From: Enoplolaimus lenunculus | Taxonomy: Eukaryota; Nematoda; Enoplea; Enoplida; Thoracostomopsidae | Assembly: GCA_030248215.1 (NCBI GenBank) | Contig: JASANG010003337.1 | Location: 342,201 to 406,200 of the forward strand | Length of the DNA: 64,000 nt | Reading direction: 5' to 3' | In this document: positions 12,501 to 24,867 of the stretch, piece after piece | Layout of the letters: every line of letters begins with the position of its first letter | Position numbering within the stretch: the stretch's first letter is position 1 | The notes under the pieces: generated by a model | Seen by the model: the letters and a program-made list of their open reading frames with translations, nothing else | What the model was told of the DNA's origin: nothing | The model's database searches: none | Program-made: the position numbers and the translations under genes

Positions 12501-15500
12501 ATAAGCGTGTAGCGATTTAGAGTGATAGGACCGTATGTGCGTTAACCAGATAATTTCACTACGAGATATTAGTGTTGTTTCTTGACTTAAGTGGTGGTTT
12601 GTGAAAGGCAGAATATCTATTTTGCATATATTCCAGGTTAACAGGGAGGTAACAACGTTGGTGACACCTAAGCTTGCACACCGTGCAATAGATGCTATAA
12701 CCGCTGGAGGCAACGCCTTTGTGACACACCGAGCACATCGAGCAGGGGTACTTGTGCGGCCTTGGATTAGGATGTATGTCCCTCGCGCCCGCCATAAGAA
12801 GAAGTTAGAGCAACGCGGCGAAGGGAAAGTGCTCGATTATACAAAACCCAGAGGTTTGTTAGGGCCGGAACCGCCGACTCGGACACTGTGTCCTGGATGG
12901 GACTGTAGCTGATTGTGCAATCACATTGCTGAAAAATCGTGAGAGGATTGTGCTTCTTGTCTCGGAAAATCTGGTGTTATGGTTGGTGCTTGTTGCTGCT
13001 GCTGCTTTTGTTGTGTAAGACGTGACTTTGTAGCTATAACGAAAAATAACCTATCGATGCAGAAATTCGTGTGCGGTTTTTATTATTATTATGAACGAAG
13101 TATATCTTTCGATCTTCAGGCTTGTGATATCGATTGACAAAGACGAGAGGAGATATGTGAAGATAATCGATAGTCATTCTAATCCACAGAAATTAAGTTG
13201 TGATTCCCGACGAAGTTCTTATGCACCACTGATTAACTTTAACTCAAGCATAGATTGGACTTCGTGTGCCGAGATGTCCTTGCAAAACACAAGATATCAA
13301 CCGATTTGGAGAGCTACGTAAGTGTAAAATAGGGTTTTTCGTTTTGAATGTTGTTTCTGTGAGAAATTACGATGAACCCGTACGATGTAGTTTCTTGAAA
13401 ACAGGTTAGACAATCATTGAATGGAAAAATATGAGTGAAATAATCTGTTAACGCGATAAATAGGCAAGCGTTTAATTTAGAATTATTCTTTGGAACCGAT
13501 TATCTGGGATGGGCTGTCTTGGCAAGCCTCGGGATTTGGTTGGTCCCTTTCTCGCTTTTCTTGGGTCTCGGTGGTTTGCAAATCGAGACCAAAGAGGTGA
13601 AAAAGCGATAAACAAATTATGAGCTGAGCTAGTTTGAGTTGATGAAAGGACGCAGCAATGTTTTGCTGGTATTTTAGACACTAAAAATGACTGTGTTAAT
13701 AAAGTCTCAAGTTCCCTCAAACTGATTATCTTACTACAGTATGAGATGGATGGCTTAGGTTTAGGTTTACGCTTCAGCTTAGGTATGGGGGGTATGGAAG
13801 TAAACAAGTAAATAAAATTGCACAACGCATGTAGTGTGAATGAGCTTTTTGCAGAGTTGATCACCAAGTAATGTTTTCATGAATATTGGCACTGACGGTC
13901 GCATATAATCCGCTTGAGATCAAGAATAAAAGTCTCGGTCTCGGTAGGTTGGGTCTCAGTCTCAGTAGGTTGAGTCTCGGTCGTGTGGTAGGTTGGGTCT
14001 CAGTCTCGGTCTCGTTTTTTGACCGAGACACCCCATCTTTCGGATTATGACCCGAGCGGGTCGTGAGACCGGTTTGTTACGCGTAGTCCCAAAAGGGTTT
14101 GATTAAATAACAAACGTGAAAATTATATTTCTGTATTGGAAATTTTTATTTTTGCAACACTTGTCACATACCTTATCGTAGAGAGCGCGCGAGCACATTA
14201 AGGTCACAGCTTCAATGGGCTTTCTGGTACTCCTTTGGTTATTTTACACTTCAATATTTTTATGCAGTCGTTACTTACTTGACGATTCGATAACACCCAA
14301 ACGGCAGGAAACTAATGACGACAGCAAGATGCAGAATAGCCTGGATGATTCAACCACTGATAAAAAGTAAGTATATTATTGATGTATATATTATGTAATT
14401 TGTCGCAGATGATTGTACTCATGCTGATTGTAAGGTAAGGTTTGAGGTTTTAGGTTTTGCATTTATGTGAATCGAACCTATTTGAGTTCTAAGTTGAAAA
14501 GCAGAAACAGCGTCTTCCATGTTAGTTGAGTAATGTTTTGCTCTACATTGCTTAAAACATGATTTTTGTAATCATAGGATATCACTTGAAACTTACTGCG
14601 GCGCTGCTCCTTCCTTGTGTGGGGTTAATCTAACGATATAAAAGCTTGATCTACAATACGTATCTTTGTGATAGTAAAATGTTTGGGGTAGGAGTCTTAG
14701 AATACTTGTAGAGCACATTCCAGCGGTTATCTTAATTTTTTATCACGGTTCAGGTGACTTCATGACTTGTAATTGTCGTCGTTTAATCGGATACCAAAAA
14801 TGCCAAAGCCTGCTTGTTCAGCATCCGACCCCGGCATTTTCTGTAACCAAGTCCGGATATTTAACTACATATTTCAACAAAACAAAACTTAATTGCGCTA
14901 ATTTAGTACTATGTGCTATAATATGCTGTAATTTTGTCGGCGGAGTTAAGGAATCTTCTGGACCCCTAGGATTTTAATAAAAAGTGGTCCATCCTGTAGA
15001 TATAGGCGAGCTGAATTCAGCGGTATCATTTTCATGGCTGCATGACCAAGTGTTCAGAAGTTATGGCCCTCATTGTTCAAACACGCACAGATTGGAACAG
15101 GAAGTATTTATCGGTCACATGTTCGTTAATTATAAGCTTAACCAGGTTTATTCCTTACACAAATTTAATTGCTGTTTGTACATGTTTTATAATATGGAAT
15201 AAAATTGAAATTTAAAGGGCCCCATAACCATTAAACCGGGTACCCTGTAGCGCTAAAACTGGCGCCATTGAACTCAGCGCGTAGAAATCCATCAAATGAA
15301 CTATTTTTATTAAATTCCGCCATTTTGTTTCTACAAGTGTCTTAGGGTTGCGCTATACTTTACTGAGACGGACGCCAGCCGCCGTTACGTGCTGGCGCGC
15401 GTTGCTGCGAAAATCTCTTTAGTGGAATTTTATATAAAACGTTTTACGGTGCCGAACAACGGGGTCCTGCGGCCCGTATAGCGCAGCCCTTAGGACGTTC

Positions 15501-18500
15501 CACTGCTTAAGCTTAATGCTAGAAGCAGGGATGGTCTCGGTCTTGTTTAAACGTTTTTTGTTCATTGTTTCGCAGAAATGACCTTTTGCTTTGCTTCATG
15601 TGGTTATGGGAAATGCTTCACATTCCGGACGCTATTATGCTTCAATTGTTTTGCGATGTATATGATTGCGAACATGCCAGCGATGATTTTGCTTGTGACG
15701 TTAAAGTCATGCTGCTCGATATCGTAACTCAGGTATCTCATGAGTAAGTAGGTTCGTTTCTGTTTATTTAGGTTTAGTAGAAATTCTTCTGTATTTTCAA
15801 TTTTGTGCCAGTACGTTTGGCGTACAACTTATATATGTTTTTCACGCTTAAGTTGTATTTTCAGAACTTTGACAATTGATGAGTCTCTAGAAAGTGTGAT
15901 TGAAATGGACGTGTCACAATATTGGGATCAGGTACGAAGCATGCAATTTTGGTTATCGCGACACCTTGATAGTATTCTATTCAAACAGTTATTACGTACT
16001 CTGCGCTTTAATTTATTAACAAAGAATTGGCTTTTCATCTGTTTAATACAAATGAATATGGGTGGCATTCAGAACCGGGTAACAGTCGTGCAAATATATT
16101 ATGTGTACCTTCAAAATTGTTAGTTTTGAATTTTTTAACGTCAGTTTCGGAAACGTAACTTCTTGACTTCTGGAAATGCTATACGGATGTCGGTTTTTTG
16201 ACAGATACTAAACAGTAATCGTATATCCTGTCGCTGCTGGTTGAAGCAACTTAATTGCACTTTGATACAATCTGGTGTTTGCTAAGCAATTATCGTTGTT
16301 TTCGGAAATAAGGATGCAAGCGGAATTCCGATTAGATTTCAGATTCCGATCCCATTTCAGGTGCAATCGGAATCCTAGTTTTTCACGTTTCTAGCCTGTA
16401 TTATTCGCGATTATGTGCAGAAATGACCGGTCTATGTTAAAATCGAGACCGAGATCGGCCGTCGATAGTAAAAAATTAAAATTTTCGAAATAAGTTGTTT
16501 TAATGCTATTTTCATTGGTTTTTGAGTTTTTCCTATTTGTATGTTTTTCAGAATATATTGCGTAACTATGAAAATTTAAAATTTAAAGCGAACTTTTATT
16601 TATGGGGTATCACTTCCGTCAACAATACAACCATACATTTGCTGAATCCTCGCCCTCTAGCTTCGGTTCCAAATCACCGAGTCTAAAAACCGAGGCCGAT
16701 ACAGTGACCTGCCAAACACCGAGACTTACCGAGACCGAGACTCCGATTCCTGATAATGTGCGAAAATTGCAAGTATTTCCTTTAAGTTTCACATCAACGT
16801 ATTTAAAACCGAAATATTGATCTGACGCATAATTACATAAATTAAGATTTGCTATGTACAAAAGATCTGCTCAAATTATTTGTTCCGATTCCGGTATAAT
16901 TCGGTTCCAATTAGAACCGTGGCGGAAATGGCGGTTTTGTATTGTTAAATACATCTTTGCAGGAGTTAAACTTGTCTGGTTTGCAATGAAAGCACATTAT
17001 GCGCTTATTTGTGTTCAGGTGTCAATGGAAGGCCTCATCGCAGTGGAAGCTGTACAAAATTCTGCCTGTTGTGAAGCGGTAAGATTTGCTTCATATCATG
17101 TATTGAAGTAGATCATTCAAAATTTCTGTACTTGAAGCGGAATTTTTGTTGCACCGTGACTTTTACGTAGCAATCAAAGCTGAATCTCGGCAAAATTCCT
17201 ACATTAATATAAGTTTATAACATGTTTTTCTTTGGTTACATTATGTTTGTTATTTTGCAGGAAAGTGCAGAACAGCGTCATTTAAATAATAGCGAACATT
17301 TAGTGTTTCCTGCGACGCAAACATTTGTCAGGTGCAAATCAAGAATACCCGAAAACAGTTGGAACGAAAATACTGTACGCGTTGCTAGAATAACTTTATG
17401 TCAGTATTTAATAGTTTAATATTGATGCGCCGAGGTCAAATCTCCCGTTCTGTTCAGTTTTGTATGTACTTTGATTTTCACCATCCTGGACATACATTGT
17501 CCCATCTGTAGTTTTCAACAATGTGTACGATTTAAGTATCAGAACGATGTGCGTCATGCACTTCACTGTATTTTAGTGCATTGAAGAACCAAAACGCAGA
17601 AATAGCTAAAGTAATTCATTACACTAAAGTTATAGCCAAACCAAGTTGTCGGATTTTACAACGAAAAAATTTTTGCCGGCACGGGAGTAGAATATTTGCC
17701 GGAACAAAAACAGAAATCGGGATTGAACGAAATAGCCTTGAACGAGTTTCAACGGCTTTCGTTTTAAAATTATGCTGCGGAGCTGCCTAACGCTGTTGCA
17801 AAAGTTCATTTGGCTTTTCCTGTTTGTTATTGAATACATTATCGCACATTAAGGAATGGCCTGTGTATGTTGGTTTTAGGAAAATTTAGATAATGAATTC
17901 CAAGACCGGATGAACGGAACGGTGACAAAAAATCGTCCAACGTTTAGTCGAAGGGAGCTGGCAAAGTTAATGGTTCAAGATGATACTACTTCAGTGAGTC
18001 TTTATTAACGTTTTAAAGATGCATACTCCATAACTTATCAATTATAAAGTTGCTTTCTTTAATTTTTGTTTAAATCTGGCGACTGTTAACCAGGATTTTC
18101 GAACGGTGGTGGATTACATTCTAGAAGACTAAAATCGTGCTTAAAAATTAGAGTCGCATGCGAGACCTGACTTTGTGAAATTCCGGGTCCGCGTTTTGAC
18201 ATTGAGAAACTCCGATTCCGGGTTTTGGAATGGAGAAGTTCCGGTCCGGGTTTTGAATTTTAAAGTTCCGGGTCTGGGTCTTTGTTTTAAAATGTTGCAA
18301 TTCTACTAAAAACTCCAAAAGGGTTTGTGCCCCTTAGAAAAGCAAAATGTACTTCAAACTTCACCGTTTTATCAGTAAACGTAGTGTGAAAATATTGTTG
18401 CAGGGTTGTGAAAAAACGCAAGATGTATCACCTCGTGAAATTAACGTGGCAAATGATAAAAGTGATCGTAATGAACTTGAACACATCAGTGTAAGTGCGC

Positions 18501-21500
18501 TATGTAATGTGCGTTTAGTCGAACCGTTACCTCATTGAATCAGTTTACGATAGAGTTGTGCGATCTATCAGCAAATTTGTTTTCCTATAATTCTGAATTA
18601 AATTCTTAGTCCTTTCTGATTTGTAATGGACTTTTGTCCAGCAGTACTTTATGCAACTTCCACAATATGTGTACACTGGGTAACTTTACAGGAATTATTG
18701 TCATCGATATCGAAGCTGTCTGGCTTCAGTATCCAGCACATTGAAGCCCAGCAGCTGAAGCCAGAACTTCAGTTTCTAGGACACTGAATTTTTTGGCTTC
18801 AATAATTGGAGCTCAGAAGTCGGAAAAAATCTTCAGTGCGCTATAGGGATGTGTCGATTAATCGGTATTGAGTTTGTTTTAGAAAACATTAATTGAAATG
18901 AACATTTCTCATAAAATTGTAATCGTTTATGCCGATTAGGGTTTAAGTCTTCGCACAATGATGTAATGTAGTATCCTATCAGTTATTTAAGCATGATCTA
19001 CTAAAGATGGAATCGGTATTGGCATCTGCAAATTTTCAAAATTAGAATCGGCATCGGCAAAAACTTTGGTTGTCTTCCGCGTTAATCAGGTTCAACACAG
19101 ATCTGATGCAACATGACAACATATCACATTTATATACTTCATTTTAATGCAAAAAATGACCAACAATACGTCATTTAACTTTTATGCAGTTAAACAGGTC
19201 TCGGTTTTTTGAGCCTCGGTGCTGTGTAACCAAGACCAGAAGTCGAGGATTCAGCAAATCTGTACATTAATGTATTGTTGAAATTATTAATGTTTGATGA
19301 AATAACTAATGCGTAACTGCTACTGATGTATGATCAATTAAGGATCTGGAGAATACCATTAGAAAGTTTGTTTTGTCATAGAGAGAGGTGCCGAGAGGTG
19401 GCCGCCCCATCCCACATAGCACCTCTATTTCTAAACTACGTATTTTTTACAAATTGATAATGTCCACTGTTAGCCTAGCTAACTATCTTGGAAGTTATAG
19501 TGTGCTACTGATGTATGGTCAACAAGGATCTGACAAAAGAAGCCATCACCACTTTAGATTTTACCCCCGGTTCAGCTCTCGTTCCACTCAATGTTTCACT
19601 CCGGTTAATGTTACGTTCTTTACATTTTTGGGAAAATATAAATATGAATTAAACATATCCTCTACATTTATCTTATATATGTTATTTGATAAGTGTTTAT
19701 TATTCATATGGTTGCTTTGACTATGTGCTTAGTTGCAGGCGTAACTAAACATTGTCTAGTGCAACTGACGCTTTATTGAAAATTGTGCAGCCCTACTCAG
19801 AAATTTTCCCCACGGATAATTTAAATGACAAATATAACCGATTCCGATTGATTGCGTAATCAGAATTCTAATCGGAATCGGAATGCCGGTTTCACCCTGA
19901 TCTAGATATATCCGAATCACGGATCGGCCGGTTATCCAGTGCCGGTTTTATATCCGGCAAAATCCGGTATCCGGTATAAACCTGCCGGATACCGGATATT
20001 TGTGGTTGTGTGAAGCGACTGCAATTCCGAAAATTGATGAATGGACACTGGCGTGGAATGAAAAATCCAAACCAAAAATTAATCTTAAATCCATAAATAC
20101 ATATTTTTGCACGACTTAAATACTTCCAACAATGTACAAATTTAGCTCCGGTTCCGGTACGAAATTCACTATTCGGCTTCGGTTACGGTATCTGGTAAAA
20201 TATATCCGGTCGATCCCTGATCCGGATATGAAAAATATATGGATGTTAATGCTACTGACGCCAAAAAAGCTCAGCGTGCTGGCTGCGTTTGATTTCAGTG
20301 ACTGGGATACTGCAATGCTTTTGGCTTGAGTGCCAAAGTTTCAATGTGATTGATACTGAAATTTTTCAGGTTAAATGTCCGGGATACTGAAGCATTCTTG
20401 GCTTCAGTATCCATCGTACTACACGGTCAACAGTTATCTAGTGTTATTCTAGGTGTCTTCGACAGTGACGAAAGACCACTCCACAGTGAGTAAAAAGGAT
20501 TCGCTAATAAACAGCAATGAAATGTGTGTTTTGCAGAAGGAGGTAAGTTACACTGAATTTAGCGTTTTTGTGTTTTGCGCACATGGCTTTCTGGCAATTT
20601 ATTTTTATTGCTTGTTTTCAGCTGTTTGGCGTATTTTACGGATATAAATTAATCGTATTATTTTTTGATCTGCGTTGCAAACCGTGAGACTGACGCGATT
20701 TCTCCGTTTCTTGAACGCAAGTGCTAACAAACGCAATTTTCACTGCGCGCAATTACCGCGACTGTACCTGCTTCTTCAATGTCGTCTTTTAACCTGACCA
20801 GTCGCGAACAGAGCAAAATTAAACTCGATTATAGTTTTGTCGTCGACTCCAGCTTGTTGATGAATCTGTTGTAGGACAGTGATGGAATGTCTATAGAGCT
20901 GTGCTTAGCGGAATCGCCTACGTCAACAACATTACATCGTAAAGATACTTTCACCAAAAAGGTAAGATCACGTATTATATTATGTCATTCATATGGTTGC
21001 TCCTGTATGGATGCTTCTATGCTGCGCAGAGTTGTTCGCTTGTGTTCGATTGTACTTTCCTAGAATGAAAACACTTACGCAACAACTCTTTTCTTCTTAT
21101 AAGACAACTGTTAATAACTGTTTTACTGAGGAGTTAAAAGTTCGTATAAATTTACGTTATTGTATCTGTTGTTGCATTAAAATACTATAACTTTAATTTT
21201 TTGGCTCTTGGATGTATTTTAGCTAACAAAAATTGAAAAAAATTTGTCAGCATTTTCTTATGCAATTGTGCTAAAGTGCTACGGTTTGCAGAACATGCAT
21301 TAATCCGCTAACATGTTTATTTAATATTTGCTGACCAGGGTGGCAACAAAGGTTCGGATTCTGCAAATTAGCAATGGATTCGGATTCGGTCAAATCGTGG
21401 ATTCGGTGCCGTCCTGTCAAGCCCGTAGTCAGCTCACCTTGCCGGGGGGGGGGGAATTTTTCAAGCGTGGCATTCAGTTGTTTTCAATGAGTTGCAAGCA

Positions 21501-24500
21501 AGGTTAAAAACTTTCTAGGGGGACCCAAATTTTTTCAGGGGGGTGAGCCCCCTTGGCTACGGGTTCGCACCCTGTTTTTGACAACGCTTCACTGCACGTT
21601 TTCTGCTTTTACTTATGCTTTGTAGATGAATGGCGTTTCTTCAAAAACTAAAGGCAGTTTGCCGCAGTTTAAAACTAATTATTAATGAAGTAAAAACTTT
21701 CGTGCGCAATCTGTTGATTGTCATACATCAAGATGTTTGCTATTAACCAATGTTTTGATTTTTTTCAAGTTTATGTTATAAGCATAATAATTTAATTCTT
21801 TCCTTCAAATCTGCGCGACTTCAACACTTCTACGTAATATCTTGCAATTATTGTTTGTAACTCAAACAGCATAAAATTAGCGTGCATGCTCTACGCGGCT
21901 GTTATTTGTTAAGTTATCTTCAAAGCATTGTAAAGATTTTTGCAAAAGCTTGAATGAAAGAACTGACAACGATTTACTTAAAGGAACTGAAGTAAGTGTT
22001 GTGTTTCGTTTAATTTATTGCAGAAAGCTGTTGAGCAGAACATACCGCCTTCTGGGTCTGCATCGATCGTGTTATCTAATGGTGCACGTCTTGCTGACTT
22101 GGTGACCCGGTCCAACGACCTCCGTGATATCACAAAGAGGAAGTTGTCGTTCTGTTCAGCGGTTGCATCAGACACGTCTGACTGCAATCAAGATAGCTAT
22201 ATGGAAAACACTGGTTTTAAAATAGCGCGTACAAATGATGGTCGTGAAACCACCCGTAACGTTAAAAGGCGGTCATCGAACCAGAAGGACTGCATTCGTA
22301 TGCCAGCGCCGGCTTTGCGTTGCTCCAAACTGAAACCTCCGGTACACAACCGAGCTGTTTATGTAATTAATCTGATTAAATGCTATATTGTTACAAATTA
22401 ACCAGGCTGCTTCAAATGGACCGGAAAATTTTTAACAGCCCTAAAAATGTGGAACCTGAATATTCCGTCAAAATCAGATAGCGACGTTGTCTATGCACTG
22501 CAGTAACGAAAACTGCGTTTTTATGATATTGTGTAAATAACCTTTCGCAGTTAAACATATAATATATAATCTGATTATCACATTGTGTGTGTCGTTTTAG
22601 GTATTATATGTTATATCAAAGATTCAGCTAATAATGGAGCTTGAAATTTGTCTTTGAACCTAAAAAAATCAAAGTTGATTTTTGCTCTGTTGCAGACTAT
22701 ATTCTTTGCATGCGTACAGCTTGCGCTGCACAACCATTTTTGTGTTGCTTATGACGAATGTTTTCGCTTAGATTTAATTGTACATCTTGTGCACTGTTCT
22801 TAACCCTGTTTTCGCTCAGTTCACTGAACCTGGTGCAATGTAAATCTCAACAATTTATCGATTGCCGTGTGTGGGGCGGTTCTTGTTTACTTGCTCCTGC
22901 GGAACGTTTCCTAATAGTTTTTGTTTAAACTTTAATTTCAGAAGAAAACAATTCAACAAAGCTCAAGTATATCATCAAAGGCAAGTGGAGTGCCTCCGGC
23001 GAAAGAACATAGAAGGTATGCAATTTTAGCAATAAGTTATTGCGACATTGAACCAGTTATTTTTCAATTACAACTTCAAATTTGCTCTGAGCATGCTAAT
23101 GAAAATAAGGTAAGCTGTTTTTGGTCATTTTTACGTTCTTTTTGTGGACCTTTTCTTGTCTGACGATAGGTATGTTATTGCAAAATTCCAATTTTTTTGT
23201 AGGTTTTACCTAAAACGGCGTTAATAATTCAGCTGTTTGTTTTCTGTACATCATGAAGATTTATTTATAAAGCATTTTCTAGAAGTTGCATAAATCGTTC
23301 GACTCAACATACTTGCTGTGATAAAGATGAGACAAAAGTCACTGAACGCAAAGAAATGGGTAAGCTGTGGTCAGCGTTGAGTACAAAATACTGAGTGACG
23401 TGGTACCGATGGTTTGCTGATTTCGGAGTCAGCTGTAACAAAGGCTAATTAATTGTAGATTGTCAGCCTTGAGTTTAGCATTAAAACTTTACCTGCTTTT
23501 GTTTGTCATTGCATGTCAGCCTAAGTGCAATTTGTAAAGATTTTTAACAATTTGTTGTTTGTAGCAGGCCACCCTTTTTCGTCATCGTTGATAAATTGTT
23601 GGTATAAAATCAACCTGTTTTGTTTGGAATGAAAAATGAATCCGTATTTTATTTTTTATTATATTTTTAGATAGCAAAATATCGGTCAGAAAACCATCAA
23701 TAGGCAATGCAATATCTAGATTTTCAAAACCACAATCTCCTAAACGATTGTCCTCAGTTACGGAGAAATCACCTGTGCAGCCTGTGCAAACAACAGCTTC
23801 GGTGCCGTCCGCTGTTAGAAAAAACACATCAGCAGCATTAAATAATCTAGGTACGTCACATATTTTAATCTTATGTTTTTCAAGATTGTTTAGTATTGTG
23901 TTTGCAAACAATGTCAAAGTCTTAAAAAATACTGAAAAAGGGTTTTGTATGGTAGTTGGGCTTTATGAAAATTGTAGGTACTGAATGTATGTTGTTTATA
24001 CGAGACGCTCTTTTTATGTTGAACACTCGTGAAATACGCAATTTTTAAATTGGGATGAGTTTTGTCGTTACTCCATACACCTCACCAAATTACCTACTGC
24101 AATACGCACCAGTTTGAACTATTTTCTTAACCTGTAGTGAGGAATGTTGAACTCTTAAACAAATTTTAACTGAAAATGTGAATGTGTCGAATGATAAAGT
24201 TTAACAAGACTGATTAACAGTAATCTGAAGAAACTGATATTTTTCGAGTCTTATGGTTGTGTACTGTGCCAGTATTTTTTAATAAATTTATTGTGATGAA
24301 GAATGTCCTTATACTCATGGTGTCCACTAGGGTGCAACTCTGGATATTTAATCCAATATATCCCTTGTGGTAACAATATATAAAATTATATAAAACACTA
24401 CGCTTCGGTTCCGCTCCGGTATTTTATGTATACGGTTGTACCCTGGTGTACTTTAGTTAAATCATAGTAGACATCAGACAAAATACGATGGGTGTTACGG

Positions 24501-24749
24501 ATATAATACGAGTTTTAAGGAGCTGCTGTGTGTTTGGTGCCACCTCAAGTCACTGCTGCTCGTGATAGTGTTCCAATGAAAGATACCATGGCCAATCGCA
24601 AATTAACCGATATTGGCAATAATCAAACGTTTGTAGCAGAAGCGCCATGTCAAGGAAAAGAAATATCTAAAATAAACAAATTGTCTAGCATTCCTGCTCC
24701 TCGATCTCGGTTTGGATTTGTTTCGAAGCCTTTGAAGAAGAACATCTAA
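6574..24749 (+). CDS. Uncharacterised 955-residue protein with C-terminal SxIP motif
   Basis: Reconstructed from 21 exons: 6574-6857, 9183-9422, 10530-10727, 11319-11447, 12083-12145, 13120-13317, 14268-14366, 15576-15743, 15865-15931, 17019-17078, 17261-17331, 17577-17610, 17880-17993, 18404-18490, 20453-20542, 20875-20961, 22024-22341, 22942-23015, 23283-23359, 23671-23850, 24520-24749. All junctions use GT-AG and every phase matches; the total is 2868 nt, an exact multiple of three. I do not recognise the family. The N-terminal half has globular-looking, Cys- and Trp-containing stretches (LLLCFMWLWEML, ESVIEMDVSQYWDQ). From about residue 600 it is Ser/Thr/Lys-rich and probably disordered. 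Near the end, LSSIPAPRSRFGF places an SxIP motif (residues 935-938) beside basic residues, the arrangement used by EB1-binding microtubule plus-end proteins; that role is inference. Exon 12 is only 34 nt with a weak donor (GTAATT). Start: an in-frame stop lies just upstream at 6559. Confidence 0.75.
6864..7243. mobile_element. hAT-like MITE inserted at a 5' splice site
   Basis: Begins CAGGGTGACAAC and ends GGTGCCACCCTG. The flanks 6856-6863 and 7244-7251 are both ACGTAAGT, a perfect 8-bp target duplication that contains the donor of exon 1 of the 955-residue-protein gene. Two identical GTAAGT donors now bracket the element; only the left one keeps the observed reading frame. The core repeats GGATTCGG words. 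Confidence 0.92.
7278..7340. repeat. Short AACTCCGGG-type tandem words
   Basis: Contains AAATTCCGGG and GAAACTCCGGG units separated by about 20 bases. A longer array of the same words lies at 18170-18260. Confidence 0.35.
7614..7999. mobile_element. CAGGG-ended MITE, ATACCGG core
   Basis: Begins CAGGGATCGACCGGATA and ends CCGGATATCTGGTCGAACCCTG in total inverted arrangement, with perfect 8-bp duplications CTAGGCGT at 7606-7613 and 8000-8007. The inner parts of both arms repeat GGATACCGG; the middle is AT-rich. It lies in intron 1 of the 955-residue-protein gene. Confidence 0.92.
8052..9120. repeat. Probable decayed MITE material in intron 1
   Basis: Starts with AGAGTGCAACTGGAATTCC, a diverged CAGGGTGCAACC end, and has TTCCGG/ATCCGG words again at 9058-9115. 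No clean right end is visible. The 350 bases from 8650 are AT-rich, and their open frame is not supported by splice context. Confidence 0.35.
9766..10056. mobile_element. CAGGGT-family MITE, TTCCGG core
   Basis: The right end TTTCGGTTGCACCCTG is intact; the left end near CAGCGTGAAAAGCGGAACTGG has diverged. Core words are TTCCGG and AATCGG. Located in intron 2 of the 955-residue-protein gene. Confidence 0.6.
12290..12960 (-). mobile_element. LINE fragment: 5' part of ORF2 with zinc-finger
   Basis: On the minus strand the translation around 12795-12650 reads LLLMAGARDIHPNPRP, then YPCSMCSVCHKGV and YCTVCKLRCHQRC. This is the HPNPGP plus PHD-like Cys/His finger that opens ORF2 of many non-LTR retrotransposons (CR1/Jockey-like groups). 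Further coding pieces follow in shifted frames to about 12290 (SLCRHCRQL), but no endonuclease or reverse transcriptase is present. The copy is truncated and frameshifted. It lies antisense in intron 5 of the 955-residue-protein gene. Confidence 0.7.
13490..14070. repeat. GGTCTCGG word-rich repeat
   Basis: Dense GGTCTCGG, GGTCTCAG and GGTTGGGTCTC units between 13925 and 14015, with GAGACC words in inverse orientation near 13585 and 14064. The arrangement resembles a MITE with a word-repeat core, but I could not fix the ends. Related words occur at 16440-16740 and 19197-19245. Confidence 0.45.
15342..15492. mobile_element. GC-rich foldback MITE
   Basis: Left end TTAGGGTTGCGCTATACTT, right end CGTATAGCGCAGCCCTTA, inverted. 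The core is GC-rich (GGACGCCAGCC, GCTGGCGCGC), in sharp contrast to the AT-rich surroundings. A second copy of the family lies at 48979-49190. Intron 7 of the 955-residue-protein gene. Confidence 0.7.
16435..16760. repeat. GAGACCGAG word-rich repeat in intron 9
   Basis: GACCGGTCTATG and ATCGAGACCGAGATCGG occur at the left, and ACCGAGACTTACCGAGACCG at the right. It uses the same words as 13490-14070. Boundaries are uncertain. Confidence 0.4.
18170..18290. repeat. TTCCGGGT word array
   Basis: Six or so units built on AAATTCCGGGT, AACTCCGATTCCGGGT and GTTCCGGTCCGGGT, separated by TTTTGA-containing spacers. It lies in intron 13 of the 955-residue-protein gene. Confidence 0.5.
18714..18850. repeat. 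GGCTTCAG word element, copy 1
   Basis: Contains GGCTTCAGTATCC, ATTGAAGCC, CTGAAGCCAG and TTGGCTTCAATAAT in alternating orientations. Relatives lie at 20285-20425 and 34468-34600. Low-copy MITE family with a core made of CTTCAG/CTGAAG words. Confidence 0.45.
19918..20219. mobile_element. CAGGG-type MITE, TATCCGG core
   Basis: Begins CACGGATCGGCCGG and ends CCGGTCGATCCCTG. Flanks are ATCCGAAT (19910-19917) and ATCCGGAT (20220-20227), a target duplication with one mismatch. Another family end (GGTTTCACCCTG) stops just to its left at about 19899. Intron 14 of the 955-residue-protein gene. Confidence 0.75.
20285..20425. repeat. GGCTTCAG word element, copy 2
   Basis: Carries GGGATACTG, TTTTGGCTTGAGTGCC, CCGGGATACTGAAGCA and TTGGCTTCAGTATCC. 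Same family as 18714-18850. Ends about 28 bases before the acceptor of exon 15. Confidence 0.45.
21336..21416. mobile_element. Deleted CAGGGT-ended MITE, ATTCGG core
   Basis: Begins CAGGGTGGCAACAAAGG and ends GATTCGGTGCCGTCCTG. It is a very short version of the element at 6864-7243 with most of the core lost. It is followed by an unrelated segment with an 11-13 base G run. Confidence 0.65.
24329..24445. mobile_element. Short CAGGGT-family MITE
   Basis: Left end AGGGTGCAACTCTGG, right end ACGGTTGTACCCTG. Its 117 bases lie in the last intron of the 955-residue-protein gene, about 75 bases before the final acceptor. Confidence 0.65.
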
Positions 24750-24867
24750 GGCTGAATGGATGGTTACAAATCATCGATAGCATTAAACAAACATTTCAGT
24801 ATGTAAAAAAGAGAATTTAAGTGCAAATGGGGCTGTGTTTCGAGCGCGACGCTGGTAGTAAGTAATA

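Noticed and set aside
12559-12795. Cys/His-rich minus-strand frame as a host zinc-finger gene
   Set aside because: HPNPRP next to the finger and frames that break downstream mark it as the 5' part of LINE ORF2.
15000-15145. Open stretch reading SFSWLHDQVFRSYGPHC between AG and GT, as an exon of the 955-residue-protein gene
   Set aside because: It needs one base from the previous exon and leaves none, while exon 7 leaves two and exon 8 takes one; direct joining of exons 7 and 8 is in phase. It would break the chain.
21440-21456. Poly-G run as a structural signal
   Set aside because: A single homopolymer run next to a decayed MITE; length may also be uncertain.
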